64,000 nt of DNA from Candidatus Binatia bacterium (GTDB taxonomy: Bacteria; Desulfobacterota; Binatia; UBA9968): positions 16,894 through 80,893 of the forward strand of contig DASXUF010000012.1 in NCBI GenBank assembly GCA_036504975.1, in the 5' to 3' direction. A model generated the notes under the pieces. That model saw nothing but the letters and a program-made list of their open reading frames with translations. It was not told the origin of the DNA and ran no database searches. Position numbers and translations under genes: made by a program. The stretch's first letter is position 1; the number at the start of each line of letters is the position of its first letter. This document shows, piece after piece, positions 42,148 through 52,095 of the stretch.

Positions 42148-42896
42148 TCGAAATCTTCACCCAGCTTCGCTGGCAAGATCTTTTGGACATCGGCATCATC
42201 GCCTTCATCGTTTATCGCTTGATCCACATGATGCGCGGCACGCGCGCGATGCAGATGGTCATCGGGCTGGTGATCGTCCTGCTGGTTTACGTCGCCTCGC
42301 AGACGGCGGGACTGTTCACGCTCAATTGGGTGCTGGACAACTTTCTCGGCTCGATCATCCTGGTCGTCATCGTGATTTTTCAGAGCGACATCCGCCGCGC
42401 CCTCACCCAGGTCGGCACGACGCCGCTTTTCGGCGGCGCGGACCGGATCGAGCGCGGCCAGGCGTTGGAAGAGATCACCAAGGCCGTCGTATCGATGGCG
42501 GGCAAGAGGGTCGGCGCGCTGATCGTCTTCGAGCGGGAAGTGGGTCTCAACGACTATATCGAGGTCGGCACGCCGCTCGACGCGCGCGTCAGCCGGGAGC
42601 TCGTCGAGAGCGTCTTTCTGCCGCGCTCGCCGATCCATGACGGCGCGCTCATGATTCGCAAAGGGCGGATGGCCGCGGCGCGCTGCTTTCTGCCGCTCAG
42701 CGTGGATTCGAACTTGAGCCGGGAGCTCGGCACGCGCCACCGCGCGGCCGTCGGCCTCACCGAAGAGACCGACGCGGCCGCGGTCGTGGTCTCGGAGGAG
42801 CAGGGCAAGATCTCTCTCGTGGTCGACGGCAAGGTGACGCAGGACGTGGACGGCCCGCGGCTGCGCAGCGAGCTCACGCGGCTCTTGGGCACATGA
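42144..42896 (+). CDS. cdaA: diadenylate cyclase CdaA
   Basis: CdaA makes the second messenger c-di-AMP from two ATP. The N-terminus has three membrane helices (about 16-26, 38-53 and 66-79). The DAC domain holds the catalytic DGA motif at 166-168 (SPIHDGALMI) and the RHR motif at 198-200 (GTRHRAAVGL). The 250 residues are within the family range. It overlaps folP and ybbR by 4 bases each, so the three are translationally linked. The cdaA-ybbR-glmM order is widely conserved; YbbR/CdaR regulates CdaA and GlmM can inhibit it. Confidence 0.95.
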   Translation: MIEIFTQLRWQDLLDIGIIAFIVYRLIHMMRGTRAMQMVIGLVIVLLVYVASQTAGLFTLNWVLDNFLGSIILVVIVIFQSDIRRALTQVGTTPLFGGADRIERGQALEEITKAVVSMAGKRVGALIVFEREVGLNDYIEVGTPLDARVSRELVESVFLPRSPIHDGALMIRKGRMAAARCFLPLSVDSNLSRELGTRHRAAVGLTEETDAAAVVVSEEQGKISLVVDGKVTQDVDGPRLRSELTRLLGT

Positions 42897-43831
42897 TGGC
42901 CGCTTGGGAAAAATTGCTCGCCTGGGCGAGCAGCGACCTCGGCCTCAAGCTCTTCTCGCTGCTTTTCGCGCTGGGCCTTTGGCTCTTCGTCAACGCGGGG
43001 CAAAAGCCGACGGAGAAGTCTTTCCTGGTGCCCGTCGAGTTTCGCAATCTCCCGGCGGATCTCATGACGCTCAATCCGGCGCCGGGCCCAGTCGAGGTGC
43101 GGTTGGCCGGTCCGCCAGCGCTCCTTTCCACGCTCGATCCGGACTATCTCAAGGTCGTGTTGGATCTGGATGCGGCGCGCCCCGGGACCTCTACGTTTCG
43201 CTTGAGCGCGGATTTTTTCAACCCGCCGCGCGGCGTCAGGGTCACGCGCATCAATCCGGCGGTCGTCAATCTCAGGCTGGAAGCGAAGGCGGAGCGTTCA
43301 CTGCCGGTAGCCGTGCGGGTGGGAACGAAACCGCCCGCCGGCCACAAGGTCGCACGCATGGACCCGATGCCGGACACGGTCAAAGTCCGTGGCCCGGCGA
43401 ACGTGGTGAATCGAATGACTTCCGTCGAGACGGTGCCGCTCGAGCTCGAAGGCGCCAAGGGGCAATTCACGCGCGAGCTTCGGCTCAGCGCCACGGACGA
43501 GGCGCTGTCGTTCTCGCCCGACCGCGTGACCGTGGCGGTGGTGCTCGAAGAGGAGATGATAACCCGAGAGTTCGGCCGCGTGGACGTGGCCGCTAGAAAT
43601 TCGTCCGGCAAATACAGCGTGAGCCCGCGCCAGGCGCAGGTGAAATTGTCGGGCCCCAAGCGGATTCTCGGGGAGCTCAAGCTGGGACCCGACCAGGTAT
43701 ATGTCGACTTGAAGGGATTGAAGCCGGGAAGTCATTCGGTCCCGCTCAGCTTCAATTTGCCGCGCGAGATCAAAATAGTGGAGCAGAAGCCGGAGCGCTT
43801 CAAGGTAACGATCTTGAGCCGCGAAGCTTGA
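42893..43831 (+). CDS. ybbR: YbbR/CdaR-domain protein, regulator of CdaA
   Basis: A 312-residue extracytoplasmic protein. One N-terminal membrane helix (residues ~17-34, LKLFSLLFALGLWLFVNAG) is followed by successive YbbR repeats: EKSFLVPVEFRNLPADLMTL, RSLPVAVRVGTKPPAGHKVA and REFGRVDVAARNSSGKYSVS mark their starts. In firmicutes this protein binds and tunes the cyclase encoded just upstream. The 4-base overlap with cdaA and 28-base gap to glmM support that role here. Confidence 0.9.
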   Translation: MMAAWEKLLAWASSDLGLKLFSLLFALGLWLFVNAGQKPTEKSFLVPVEFRNLPADLMTLNPAPGPVEVRLAGPPALLSTLDPDYLKVVLDLDAARPGTSTFRLSADFFNPPRGVRVTRINPAVVNLRLEAKAERSLPVAVRVGTKPPAGHKVARMDPMPDTVKVRGPANVVNRMTSVETVPLELEGAKGQFTRELRLSATDEALSFSPDRVTVAVVLEEEMITREFGRVDVAARNSSGKYSVSPRQAQVKLSGPKRILGELKLGPDQVYVDLKGLKPGSHSVPLSFNLPREIKIVEQKPERFKVTILSREA

Positions 43832-43859
43832 TCGGTAATGAATTAGAGGAGCACAGGAG

Positions 43860-45317
43860 ATGGCGTCGGAAAAAATAAAAAGGATCCACAAGCGGCAACT
43901 GTTCGGCACCGACGGCGTCCGGGGAGTGGCGAATCTGGAGCCGATGACCTCCGAGATGGCCTTGAAGCTCGGGCGGGCCCTGGCCGCCGTCGTGCACGAC
44001 CCGCGGGCGGATATTTCGGGGGCGCCGGCCGAGCGCAAGACGCCTTCGCCGTCCAAACTCACCGGCGTCCATGGGCCCCACCGCTACAAAATTCTCATCG
44101 GCAAGGACACGCGCCTTTCCGGCTATATGCTGGAGACGGCGCTGGCTTCGGGAATTTGCTCCATGGGGGTGGACGTTCTCCAGGTCGGGCCCTTGCCGAC
44201 GCCGGGCGTGGCGTACCTCACGCGCAGCATGCGGGCCGACGCGGGCGTGGTCATTTCCGCGTCCCACAACCCGTTTCAGGACAACGGCATCAAGTTTTTT
44301 TCCTACGACGGCTTCAAGCTGCCGGACGAAACCGAGGCGCGGATGGAGGAGATGATTTTTTCCGGCGAGACGGAGCGTCACCGGCCAACGGCGGACGAGA
44401 TCGGCAAAGCGTTTCGCGTCGACGACGCGGTCGGGAGATACGTGGTCTGCCTCAAGGGCACTTTTCCCCGGCATCTTACCCTGGAAGGGATGAAGATCGT
44501 AGTCGACTGCGGGCATGGAGCGGCGTACCGGGTAGCGCCTTTGGTTTTGACGGAGCTCGGGGCCGAAGTCATTTCGATCGGCGTCCGTCCGGACGGCGAG
44601 AACATCAACCGGGGCTGCGGCTCGCTCTATCCCGAGACCGCGTGTCAGGCATTGCAAGAGCATGGGGCGGATCTGGCGATCTCCATGGACGGCGACGCGG
44701 ACCGGGCGATGTTCATCGACGAAAAAGGCGAAGTCGTGGACGGCGATCAGGTCCTCGCCATCTGCGCGAAAGATATGCGCGACAAGAAATCTCTGAAAGG
44801 GGGAACGGTCGTCGCGACCGTGATGAGCAACCTGGGTCTGGAATTGGCTCTAAAGGGAATGGGGCTGAATCTCCTGCGCACTCAGGTAGGCGACCGCTAC
44901 GTCGTCGAAGAGATGGTGCGCGGCGGCTTCAACCTGGGCGGCGAGCAGTCCGGCCATCTGCTTTTCCTCGACCACAACACGACCGGGGACGGCTGCGTTA
45001 CGGCCTTGCAGCTTCTGGCAGTCATGGTGGAAACCGGACGCAGCCTCGGAGAATTGAAAAAGGTGATGACGCAGCTTCCACAGGTGCTGCTCAACGTGAA
45101 AGTCAAAGAGAGAAAAGACTTGGCGGCTTTGCCGCAGGTGCGGGCCAAGATCGCCGCCGTGGAGAAAGAGCTCGGCACGCGCGGCAGGCTTCTGGTCCGC
45201 TACTCGGGCACCGAGCTGCTGGCGCGCGTCATGCTGGAAGGAGAAAACGAGGGGCGGATTCGGCAGATGGCGGAGGAGATAGCGGAAGAGATCAGGAAGG
45301 AGATCGGCAAAAGCTAG
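43860..45317 (+). CDS. glmM: phosphoglucosamine mutase
   Basis: GlmM converts glucosamine-6-phosphate to glucosamine-1-phosphate for peptidoglycan and LPS. The N-terminus [13 protein letters not shown], the phosphoserine loop [10 protein letters not shown] (Ser134) and the metal motif DGDADR (Asp277, 279, 281) are intact. At 485 residues it is longer than the usual ~450. An insertion of roughly 20-25 residues lies at ~48-75 ([20 protein letters not shown]) before [26 protein letters not shown] precedes the ATG. A long inverted repeat begins at the stop codon. Confidence 0.95.
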   Translation: MASEKIKRIHKRQLFGTDGVRGVANLEPMTSEMALKLGRALAAVVHDPRADISGAPAERKTPSPSKLTGVHGPHRYKILIGKDTRLSGYMLETALASGICSMGVDVLQVGPLPTPGVAYLTRSMRADAGVVISASHNPFQDNGIKFFSYDGFKLPDETEARMEEMIFSGETERHRPTADEIGKAFRVDDAVGRYVVCLKGTFPRHLTLEGMKIVVDCGHGAAYRVAPLVLTELGAEVISIGVRPDGENINRGCGSLYPETACQALQEHGADLAISMDGDADRAMFIDEKGEVVDGDQVLAICAKDMRDKKSLKGGTVVATVMSNLGLELALKGMGLNLLRTQVGDRYVVEEMVRGGFNLGGEQSGHLLFLDHNTTGDGCVTALQLLAVMVETGRSLGELKKVMTQLPQVLLNVKVKERKDLAALPQVRAKIAAVEKELGTRGRLLVRYSGTELLARVMLEGENEGRIRQMAEEIAEEIRKEIGKS

Positions 45318-45396
45318 AATTCAGAATTCAGGAGTCAGAATTCAGGAGCGGGGAGGCATTCTGGATTCTGACTTCTGGCTACTGGATTCCTTCTGA
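45316..45396. repeat. GAATTCAG-word inverted repeat at the glmM/pdxJ junction
   Basis: Arm 1 (45316-45347) repeats AGAATTCAG and AGGAGTCAG words; it includes the glmM stop. Arm 2 (45358-45396) repeats ATTCTGGATTCTGACTTCTG and CTGGATTCC words. The arms are imperfect inverse complements. The same word family recurs at 48303-48378. Confidence 0.8.
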
Positions 45397-45407
45397 CGAG
45401 CACGAAC

Positions 45408-46121
45408 ATGATTCGTCTTGGAGTGAACGTCGATCACGTGGCCACGGTCAGACAGGCCAGAGGGATCGACATTCCCGACCCGGTGACGGCGGCGCTGCTG
45501 GCCGAGAAAGGCGGGGCGGACGGCATCACCGTTCATCTGCGCGAGGACCGGCGCCACATTCAGCAGCGCGACGTCGAGCGGCTGCGCGCGAAGCTCAAGG
45601 CCAAGCTCAATCTGGAAATGGCCGTGACGCCGGAAATGGTCCGCCTGGCGGAAGAGATCAGGCCCGACGACGCCTGCTTTGTTCCCGAGCGGCGCCGAGA
45701 GCTGACGACCGAGGGCGGACTCGACGTTTCGTCGCAAAAATTTAAGATTCGCGACGCCGCCCTACGTCTTCAAGCGCGCGGGATCCGAGTCGCTCTGTTC
45801 GTCGATCCGGACGAAAAACAGATCGAGGCCGCGAAGGAGACGGGCGCTCACGCCGTCGAAATTCACACCGGCGGCTATGCGAACGCGAAGGGAGACGGGT
45901 CGAAAGAGCTCGGCGAAATCGCCGCCGCCGTCGCGCTCGGGCGCCGCCTCGGGCTGGAGGTCCACGCCGGACACGGGCTGAATTACGAGAACGTGACGCC
46001 GATCGCGCGCATACCCGAGATCGTCGAGCTCAACATCGGCCACAGCATCGTGGCGCGGGCGATCATGGTCGGCATGGAGCAGGCGGTGAGGGAGATGAAG
46101 GGACTGTTGACGGTTAGGTAG
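45408..46121 (+). CDS. pdxJ: pyridoxine 5'-phosphate synthase
   Basis: PdxJ condenses 1-deoxyxylulose-5-phosphate with 3-amino-1-hydroxyacetone phosphate, the last ring-forming step of DXP-dependent vitamin B6 synthesis. The 237-residue protein has the expected start [17 protein letters not shown], the central [20 protein letters not shown] and the phosphate-binding [14 protein letters not shown]. No defects are seen. In Geobacter-type clusters acpS usually follows pdxJ; here a double-hairpin repeat takes that place. Confidence 0.95.
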   Translation: MIRLGVNVDHVATVRQARGIDIPDPVTAALLAEKGGADGITVHLREDRRHIQQRDVERLRAKLKAKLNLEMAVTPEMVRLAEEIRPDDACFVPERRRELTTEGGLDVSSQKFKIRDAALRLQARGIRVALFVDPDEKQIEAAKETGAHAVEIHTGGYANAKGDGSKELGEIAAAVALGRRLGLEVHAGHGLNYENVTPIARIPEIVELNIGHSIVARAIMVGMEQAVREMKGLLTVR

Positions 46122-46172
46122 GGGCGACCCCCCGTGGTCGCCCAAATTCGGGCAGGCACGGGGGCCTGCCCC
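46121..46172. repeat. double hairpin GGGCGACC/GGTCGCCC and GGGCAGGC/GCCTGCCC
   Basis: Two adjacent perfect 8-bp stems (46122-46129 with 46136-46143, and 46150-46157 with 46164-46171) are enclosed by complementary outer ends (TAGGGGC and GCCCCTA). The element nearly fills the gap between pdxJ and the NAD(P)HX-repair gene, where acpS might be expected. Confidence 0.8.
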
Positions 46173-46194
46173 TACGCCATGACGAGAATTTGCA

Positions 46195-47820
46195 ATGTTC
46201 GTCGTTACCGCAAAAGAGATGCGCGAGCTGGATCGGCTGACGATCGAAAAGCATGGCGTGCCGAGCCTCGCGCTGATGGAGCGCGCCGGTGAGGCCATCG
46301 CCGCGGCGCTCGTCGAGCGTTTCGGCAAAGCGGCCAAGGGCGGCGTCCTCGTCGTTTGCGGCAAGGGCAACAACGGCGGCGACGGCCTGGTGGTCGCGCG
46401 CCGGCTCAAAAAAAAAAGCATTCCGTGCGCGGTCGTCCTGCTGGCGCGTAAAGACGAGCTTTCGCCCGACGCGGCGGAAAATCTGCGCGCGTATCTCAAA
46501 GTCAAAGGGACCGTGGTTGAGGCCGGGGCGAACTCTCTCGCGCCGCTCCGGCAACGGCTCAAGGGGAAAAAACTCGTCGTGGATGCCGTCTTAGGCACGG
46601 GGCTCAAAGAAGAAGTGCGCGGCGTTTATGCCGAGGCGATCGCGCTGATCAACAGTTCCGGCTTGCCGGTCGTGGCCGCGGATGTGCCGTCGGGTCTTGA
46701 CAGCGACAGCGGCAAGCCGTTGGGCGCCTCTGTCAAAGCGAAGATGACGGTGGCGCTCGGCTATCCAAAATTAGGCGAAGTCATTTATCCCGGCGTGTCT
46801 TACGCCGGCGAGCTGGTCGTCGCCGACATCGGCATTCATCCCGCGGCGGTCGAAGAGGTCCGGCCGCGCGCCGAGCTGCTCGACGAGGAGGAGATCGGCC
46901 GGCTCGTTCCCGAAAGAGAGCCGGACAGCCACAAAGGAACTTACGGCCACCTGCTCGCCGTGGCGGGATCGCGCGGCAAGACCGGCGCGGCGATCCTCGC
47001 GTGCACAGCGGCGATACGCGCCGGCGCAGGGCTCGTGACCTTGGCCGCGGCGCGCTCTCTCAACGACATTTTCGCCGCTGCGCTCGTCGAAGTCATGACC
47101 GAACCGCTGAGAGACAATGCCGATGAGGAGATCGGGACGCTCAGCGATCACGAGTGGCGCCGCATCCTGGAAAAAAAGAGCGCCGTACTCTTCGGTCCGG
47201 GCGTGGGCGTCAACGACTCGACACGGAGCGCGCTCTGGTGGCTGCTGAGAAATCTGGAGACGCCGCTCGTGATCGACGCCGACGGGCTCAATCTTCTGGC
47301 CGGAGACATCGAGAGGCTCGGCGGCGCCAAGAGCCCGCCGGTTCTCACGCCGCATCCGGGCGAGATGGCGCGGCTCATCGGAGCGGACACGGCTAAGGTC
47401 AATAGCGACAGAGTCGGAGTCGCGCGCGCGTTTGCCGAGCAGCATGGCTGCCACGTCGTGCTCAAGGGCGCGCGCACCGTCATCGCGACCCCCGCCGGCC
47501 GTGTGTTCATCAATCCGACCGGAAATCCGGGCATGGCGAGCGGCGGGATGGGAGACGTGCTTGGCGGCATCTTGGGAGGGCTGCTGGCCCAGGGCTTTGC
47601 CATCGAGGACGCGCTCAAGCTCGGGGTTTTCGTTCATGGCTTTGCCGGCGATCGGGTGGCCGCTGCAAAAGGTCAGATCGGGCTGATCGCGTCGGACGTG
47701 ATCGAAGCGCTGCCGGAAAGCTTTAAAAAGCTGGCAGAAAACAAGAGACAGAAGGCAGAAGGCAAAGTGCAAAATGCAAAACTCAAATTGCAAAATGGAA
47801 GAAAGCTCCGGAACTTTTGA
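46195..47820 (+). CDS. nnr: bifunctional NAD(P)H-hydrate epimerase/ADP-dependent dehydratase
   Basis: This enzyme repairs hydrated NAD(P)H. The N-terminal epimerase half (~1-215) holds GKGNNGGDG at 56-64 and VVDAVLGTGLKEEVRG. The C-terminal ribokinase-like half (~225-510) contains LLAVAGSRGKTGAAILACTA and the signature MASGGMGDVLGGILGGL. The final ~25 residues (KRQKAEGKVQNAKLKLQNGR then KLRNF) are not part of the family: they are read from the GCAAAATGCAAAA word repeat into which the gene runs. tsaE begins 29 bases after the stop. Confidence 0.94.
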   Translation: MFVVTAKEMRELDRLTIEKHGVPSLALMERAGEAIAAALVERFGKAAKGGVLVVCGKGNNGGDGLVVARRLKKKSIPCAVVLLARKDELSPDAAENLRAYLKVKGTVVEAGANSLAPLRQRLKGKKLVVDAVLGTGLKEEVRGVYAEAIALINSSGLPVVAADVPSGLDSDSGKPLGASVKAKMTVALGYPKLGEVIYPGVSYAGELVVADIGIHPAAVEEVRPRAELLDEEEIGRLVPEREPDSHKGTYGHLLAVAGSRGKTGAAILACTAAIRAGAGLVTLAAARSLNDIFAAALVEVMTEPLRDNADEEIGTLSDHEWRRILEKKSAVLFGPGVGVNDSTRSALWWLLRNLETPLVIDADGLNLLAGDIERLGGAKSPPVLTPHPGEMARLIGADTAKVNSDRVGVARAFAEQHGCHVVLKGARTVIATPAGRVFINPTGNPGMASGGMGDVLGGILGGLLAQGFAIEDALKLGVFVHGFAGDRVAAAKGQIGLIASDVIEALPESFKKLAENKRQKAEGKVQNAKLKLQNGRKLRNF

Positions 47821-47852
47821 CTTTTGCACTTTGCAATTTTCATTTTGCAATG
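47760..47852. repeat. TGCAAAATGCAAAA-word inverted repeat at the nnr/tsaE junction
   Basis: Arm 1 (47760-47798) repeats GCAAAGTGCAAAATGCAAAA and AAATTGCAAAATGG; arm 2 (47821-47852) reads CTTTTGCACTTTGCAATTTT and CATTTTGCAATG. Arm 1 is translated as the end of Nnr, and arm 2 contains the tsaE start codon. The arms are near-perfect inverse complements. Confidence 0.82.
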
Positions 47853-48359
47853 AAATCTTTTTCGCTGATCTCGCACTCCGCCGCGCAAACCCATGCGTGG
47901 GGCAAAAAGTTGGGCCGGTTGTTCAAGGGCGGCGAAATTATCGGACTCACCGGCGCGCTGGGAAGCGGCAAGACCTGCTTCGCCCGCGGCGTGGCCGAAG
48001 GGGCGGGCGTCGGCAAAGAGGCGTGGATCCGCAGCCCCACGTTCACCCTGATCAACGAGTACGACGGCCGGCTGCCGATCTACCACATCGATCTCTATCG
48101 CATCGGCAACGCGCGAGAGCTGGAGGAGTTGAATCTCCGCGAATACCTTTTCTCCGACGGCGCGAGCGTCGTCGAATGGTTCGAGCATCTTCCGCCGGGC
48201 GAGATCGATGAGTGGCTTGAGATCGACTTTGAGCATAGAAGCGGACATGAGCGGCGGTTGACCTTTACCGCTCACGGAAGGCAATATGAGAAAATACTGG
48301 AAAGAATTCAGAATCCAGAATCCAGAATTCAGAAGGGACGGGGGGATTCTGGATTCTGA
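47850..48359 (+). CDS. tsaE: tRNA threonylcarbamoyladenosine biosynthesis ATPase TsaE
   Basis: TsaE is the P-loop partner of TsaB/TsaD in t6A tRNA modification. From the ATG at 47850 it has 169 residues; an upstream start would translate the repeat arm. Walker A GALGSGKT is at 35-42, with [10 protein letters not shown] and [17 protein letters not shown] following as in the family, and VVEWFEHLP near the end. The last ~18 residues ([18 protein letters not shown]) are read from the GAATTCAG word repeat and are probably not native. The next gene, lysC, begins 26 bases later. Confidence 0.93.
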   Translation: MKSFSLISHSAAQTHAWGKKLGRLFKGGEIIGLTGALGSGKTCFARGVAEGAGVGKEAWIRSPTFTLINEYDGRLPIYHIDLYRIGNARELEELNLREYLFSDGASVVEWFEHLPPGEIDEWLEIDFEHRSGHERRLTFTAHGRQYEKILERIQNPESRIQKGRGDSGF

Positions 48360-48378
48360 CTCCTGGATACGGGATTCC
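48303..48378. repeat. GAATTCAG/GAATCCAG-word inverted repeat at the tsaE/lysC junction
   Basis: Arm 1 (48303-48335) repeats AGAATTCAGAATCCAGAATC and AGAATTCAG; arm 2 (48346-48378) repeats GATTCTGGATTCTGACTCCT and GGGATTC. Arm 1 is translated as the TsaE C-terminus. It is the same word family as at 45316-45396. Confidence 0.82.
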
Positions 48379-48385
48379 CTACGAG

Positions 48386-49611
48386 ATGACAATGGGACTG
48401 ATCGTGCAGAAATACGGCGGCACATCCGTCGGCAGCGTCGAGCGGATTAAGAACCTCGCCAGAAAAGCCGTCGCCGCCAAAAAGGCCGGTCACGACCTGA
48501 TCGTCGTGGTCTCGGCGATGGCCGGCGAGACCAACCGGCTGGTCGCTCTCGCGCAACAAATCTGCGAATCGCCCGACGAGCGCGAGCGGGACGTCCTGCT
48601 GGCTTCGGGCGAGCAGGTCTCCACGGCGCTGCTCGCGCTCGCGATCAAGGGGTTGGGATATAAAGCGCGCTCGCTGCTCGCGCACCAGATGCACATACAG
48701 ACGGACAACGTCTACGGCAAGGCGCGGATCAAGAGCATCGACTCGGCGCGCGCGCTTCAGTCGATCAAGGACGGAGAGATCGTCGTCGTCGCCGGCTTCC
48801 AGGGCGTGGACGAACAGGACAACATCACGACTCTCGGCCGCGGCGGCTCGGACACCAGCGCGGTCGCCATCGCCGCAGCGCTGAACGCCGAGGTGTGCGA
48901 GATCTACACCGACGTGGAAGGGGTCTTCACCACCGATCCCAACATCTGCCCGGCGGCCAGGAAGCTCGACCGCATCTCCTACGAGGAGATGATCGAGATG
49001 GCGAGCATGGGCGCCAAGGTGCTGCAGATCCGCTCCGTCGAGCTGGGAATGAAATTCAAAGTGCCGATCCATGTCCGATCGAGCTTCAGCGATAGCGAGG
49101 GGACGTGGATCGTCGAGGAGGATTTAACCATGGATGCGGTTCTCGTCTCGGGCGTGACTTGCGATAAGGACGAGGCGAAGGTCACTCTGCTCGGGGTTCC
49201 GGACCGTCCCGGACTTGCCGCGCAAATCTTCGGCCCGATCGCCGCGGCCAATATTGTCGTCGACATGATCATCCAGAACGCCAGCGAGGCGGGGACGACC
49301 GATTTGACTTTTACCGTGCCCAGGGCGGATTATAAAAAAGCCATCGCGCTGGTCGAAAACATGGCCGATAAGATCAAGGCGAAAGGGGTCACGATCGATC
49401 CCGACATCGCCAAGGTCTCGATCATCGGCGTCGGCATGCGCACCCACGCCGGCGTGGCGGCGCGCATGTTTCAGGTGTTGTCGCGCGAGGGCGTCAACAT
49501 CGAGATGATCTCCACGTCGGAGATTAAAATATCTGTGGTGATCGACGAAAAAAACACCGAGCGGGCGGTCAGGGCGCTGCACAAAGAATTCATCGAGAAC
49601 CAGGCGGCCGT

Positions 49612-49615
<4 letters not shown>
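48386..49615 (+). CDS. lysC: aspartate kinase
   Basis: Aspartate kinase starts the lysine, threonine and methionine pathways. It has 409 residues: the kinase domain opens with [10 protein letters not shown] (residues 8-17) and contains [19 protein letters not shown], and two ACT regulatory domains fill ~265-409 ([20 protein letters not shown] marks the first). This is the monofunctional, ACT-regulated form subject to lysine/threonine feedback. It overlaps cimA by 4 bases. lysC-cimA adjacency is known in Geobacter-type genomes. Confidence 0.96.
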
Positions 49616-51201
<1,586 letters not shown>

Positions 51202-51202
51202 G

Positions 51203-51270
51203 ATAAAAGATGAAAGCGGGAATCTCCGCGTTTCCGTTTTCATCCTTGCTCACGCCTCGTGCCTCACGCC
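51203..51270. repeat. two word-repeat elements upstream of cysE
   Basis: GATGAAAGCGGGA with TTCCGTTTTCATC (51208-51243) makes a small inverted repeat of the GGATGAA-word family. Next, CACGCCTCGTGCCTCACGCC (51251-51270) is one arm of a second family; its opposite arm lies after cysE at 52012-52042. Confidence 0.65.
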
Positions 51271-51275
51271 TTTTT

Positions 51276-52013
51276 ATGTGGCGCACGCTTAAAGAAGACA
51301 TCCAGGTCGTTTTTCAGCGCGATCCGGCGGCGCGCAATCTCGGGGAAGTCCTTTTCACCTATCCCGGCTTTCACGCGCTTTTCTTCTATCGCATGTCTCA
51401 CGCGCTCTGGTCGCGGGGGCTCAAGGCCCTGGGACGCCTGGTGAGCAACATCGGCCGCTCCTACACGGGAATCGAAATCCATCCGGGCGCGAAGATCGGC
51501 CGGCGCTTCTTCATCGATCACGGCATGGGCGTCGTCATCGGCGAAACGACCGATATCGGCGACGACGTGACGATCTACCAGGGCGTGACGCTCGGCGGCA
51601 CGAGCCTCAGGAAAGAAAAGAGACATCCCACGGTCGAGGATTGGGTGGTCATCGGCGTCGGCGCGACGATTCTCGGGCCGGTGACGATCGGCCGCAGCAG
51701 CAGGGTAGGGGCGGGATCGGTCGTCATCAACAGCGTCCCTCCCAACTCGACGGTGGTTGGCATTCCCGGCAGGGTGGTCGGCGGCGAGGGGGTGCAGCGC
51801 GACGCGGCGCACATGATCGATCTGGAGCATCATCGGCTGCCCGACCCGGTGGCCAAGGCGATCGGCGCGCTGGTCGATTACGTCCAGAAGCTCGAGAAGC
51901 GGGTCAACGAGCTGAGCGCGCGCCAGGGCGGGCTCGAAGAAAAGCAGGCGGTGGACAACGAGGTCCTGCGCAAGGTCAAAGAGCTGCTGAAAATACAGGA
52001 AGCGGAAAGATAG
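51276..52013 (+). CDS. cysE: serine O-acetyltransferase
   Basis: CysE acetylates serine for cysteine synthesis. From the ATG at 51276 it has 245 residues; a longer frame only translates the repeats upstream. The left-handed beta-helix of hexapeptide repeats runs from ~62 ([20 protein letters not shown], with the catalytic Asp-His at 81-82) through [20 protein letters not shown] to [18 protein letters not shown] helical, coiled-coil C-terminal tail ([20 protein letters not shown]) is longer than in the Escherichia-type enzyme and lacks its inhibitory Ile-rich end. The gene is bracketed by opposite arms of one repeat family. Confidence 0.94.
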   Translation: MWRTLKEDIQVVFQRDPAARNLGEVLFTYPGFHALFFYRMSHALWSRGLKALGRLVSNIGRSYTGIEIHPGAKIGRRFFIDHGMGVVIGETTDIGDDVTIYQGVTLGGTSLRKEKRHPTVEDWVVIGVGATILGPVTIGRSSRVGAGSVVINSVPPNSTVVGIPGRVVGGEGVQRDAAHMIDLEHHRLPDPVAKAIGALVDYVQKLEKRVNELSARQGGLEEKQAVDNEVLRKVKELLKIQEAER

Positions 52014-52050
52014 GCGAGAGGCGCGAGGCTTGAGGCGTGAGACAAGGCAA
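52010..52050. repeat. GAGGCGTGAG-word repeat after cysE
   Basis: AGGCGCGAGGCTTGAGGCGT with following GAGAC at 52017-52042 repeats GAGGC(G/T)(C/T)GAG words. It is the inverse complement of the arm at 51251-51270, so cysE lies between the two arms. CTCATGCC words continue up to mnmA. Confidence 0.6.
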
Positions 52051-52095
52051 AAATCTCATGCCGGTAACTCTCATCTCATGCCTTCTTCATGTGCC

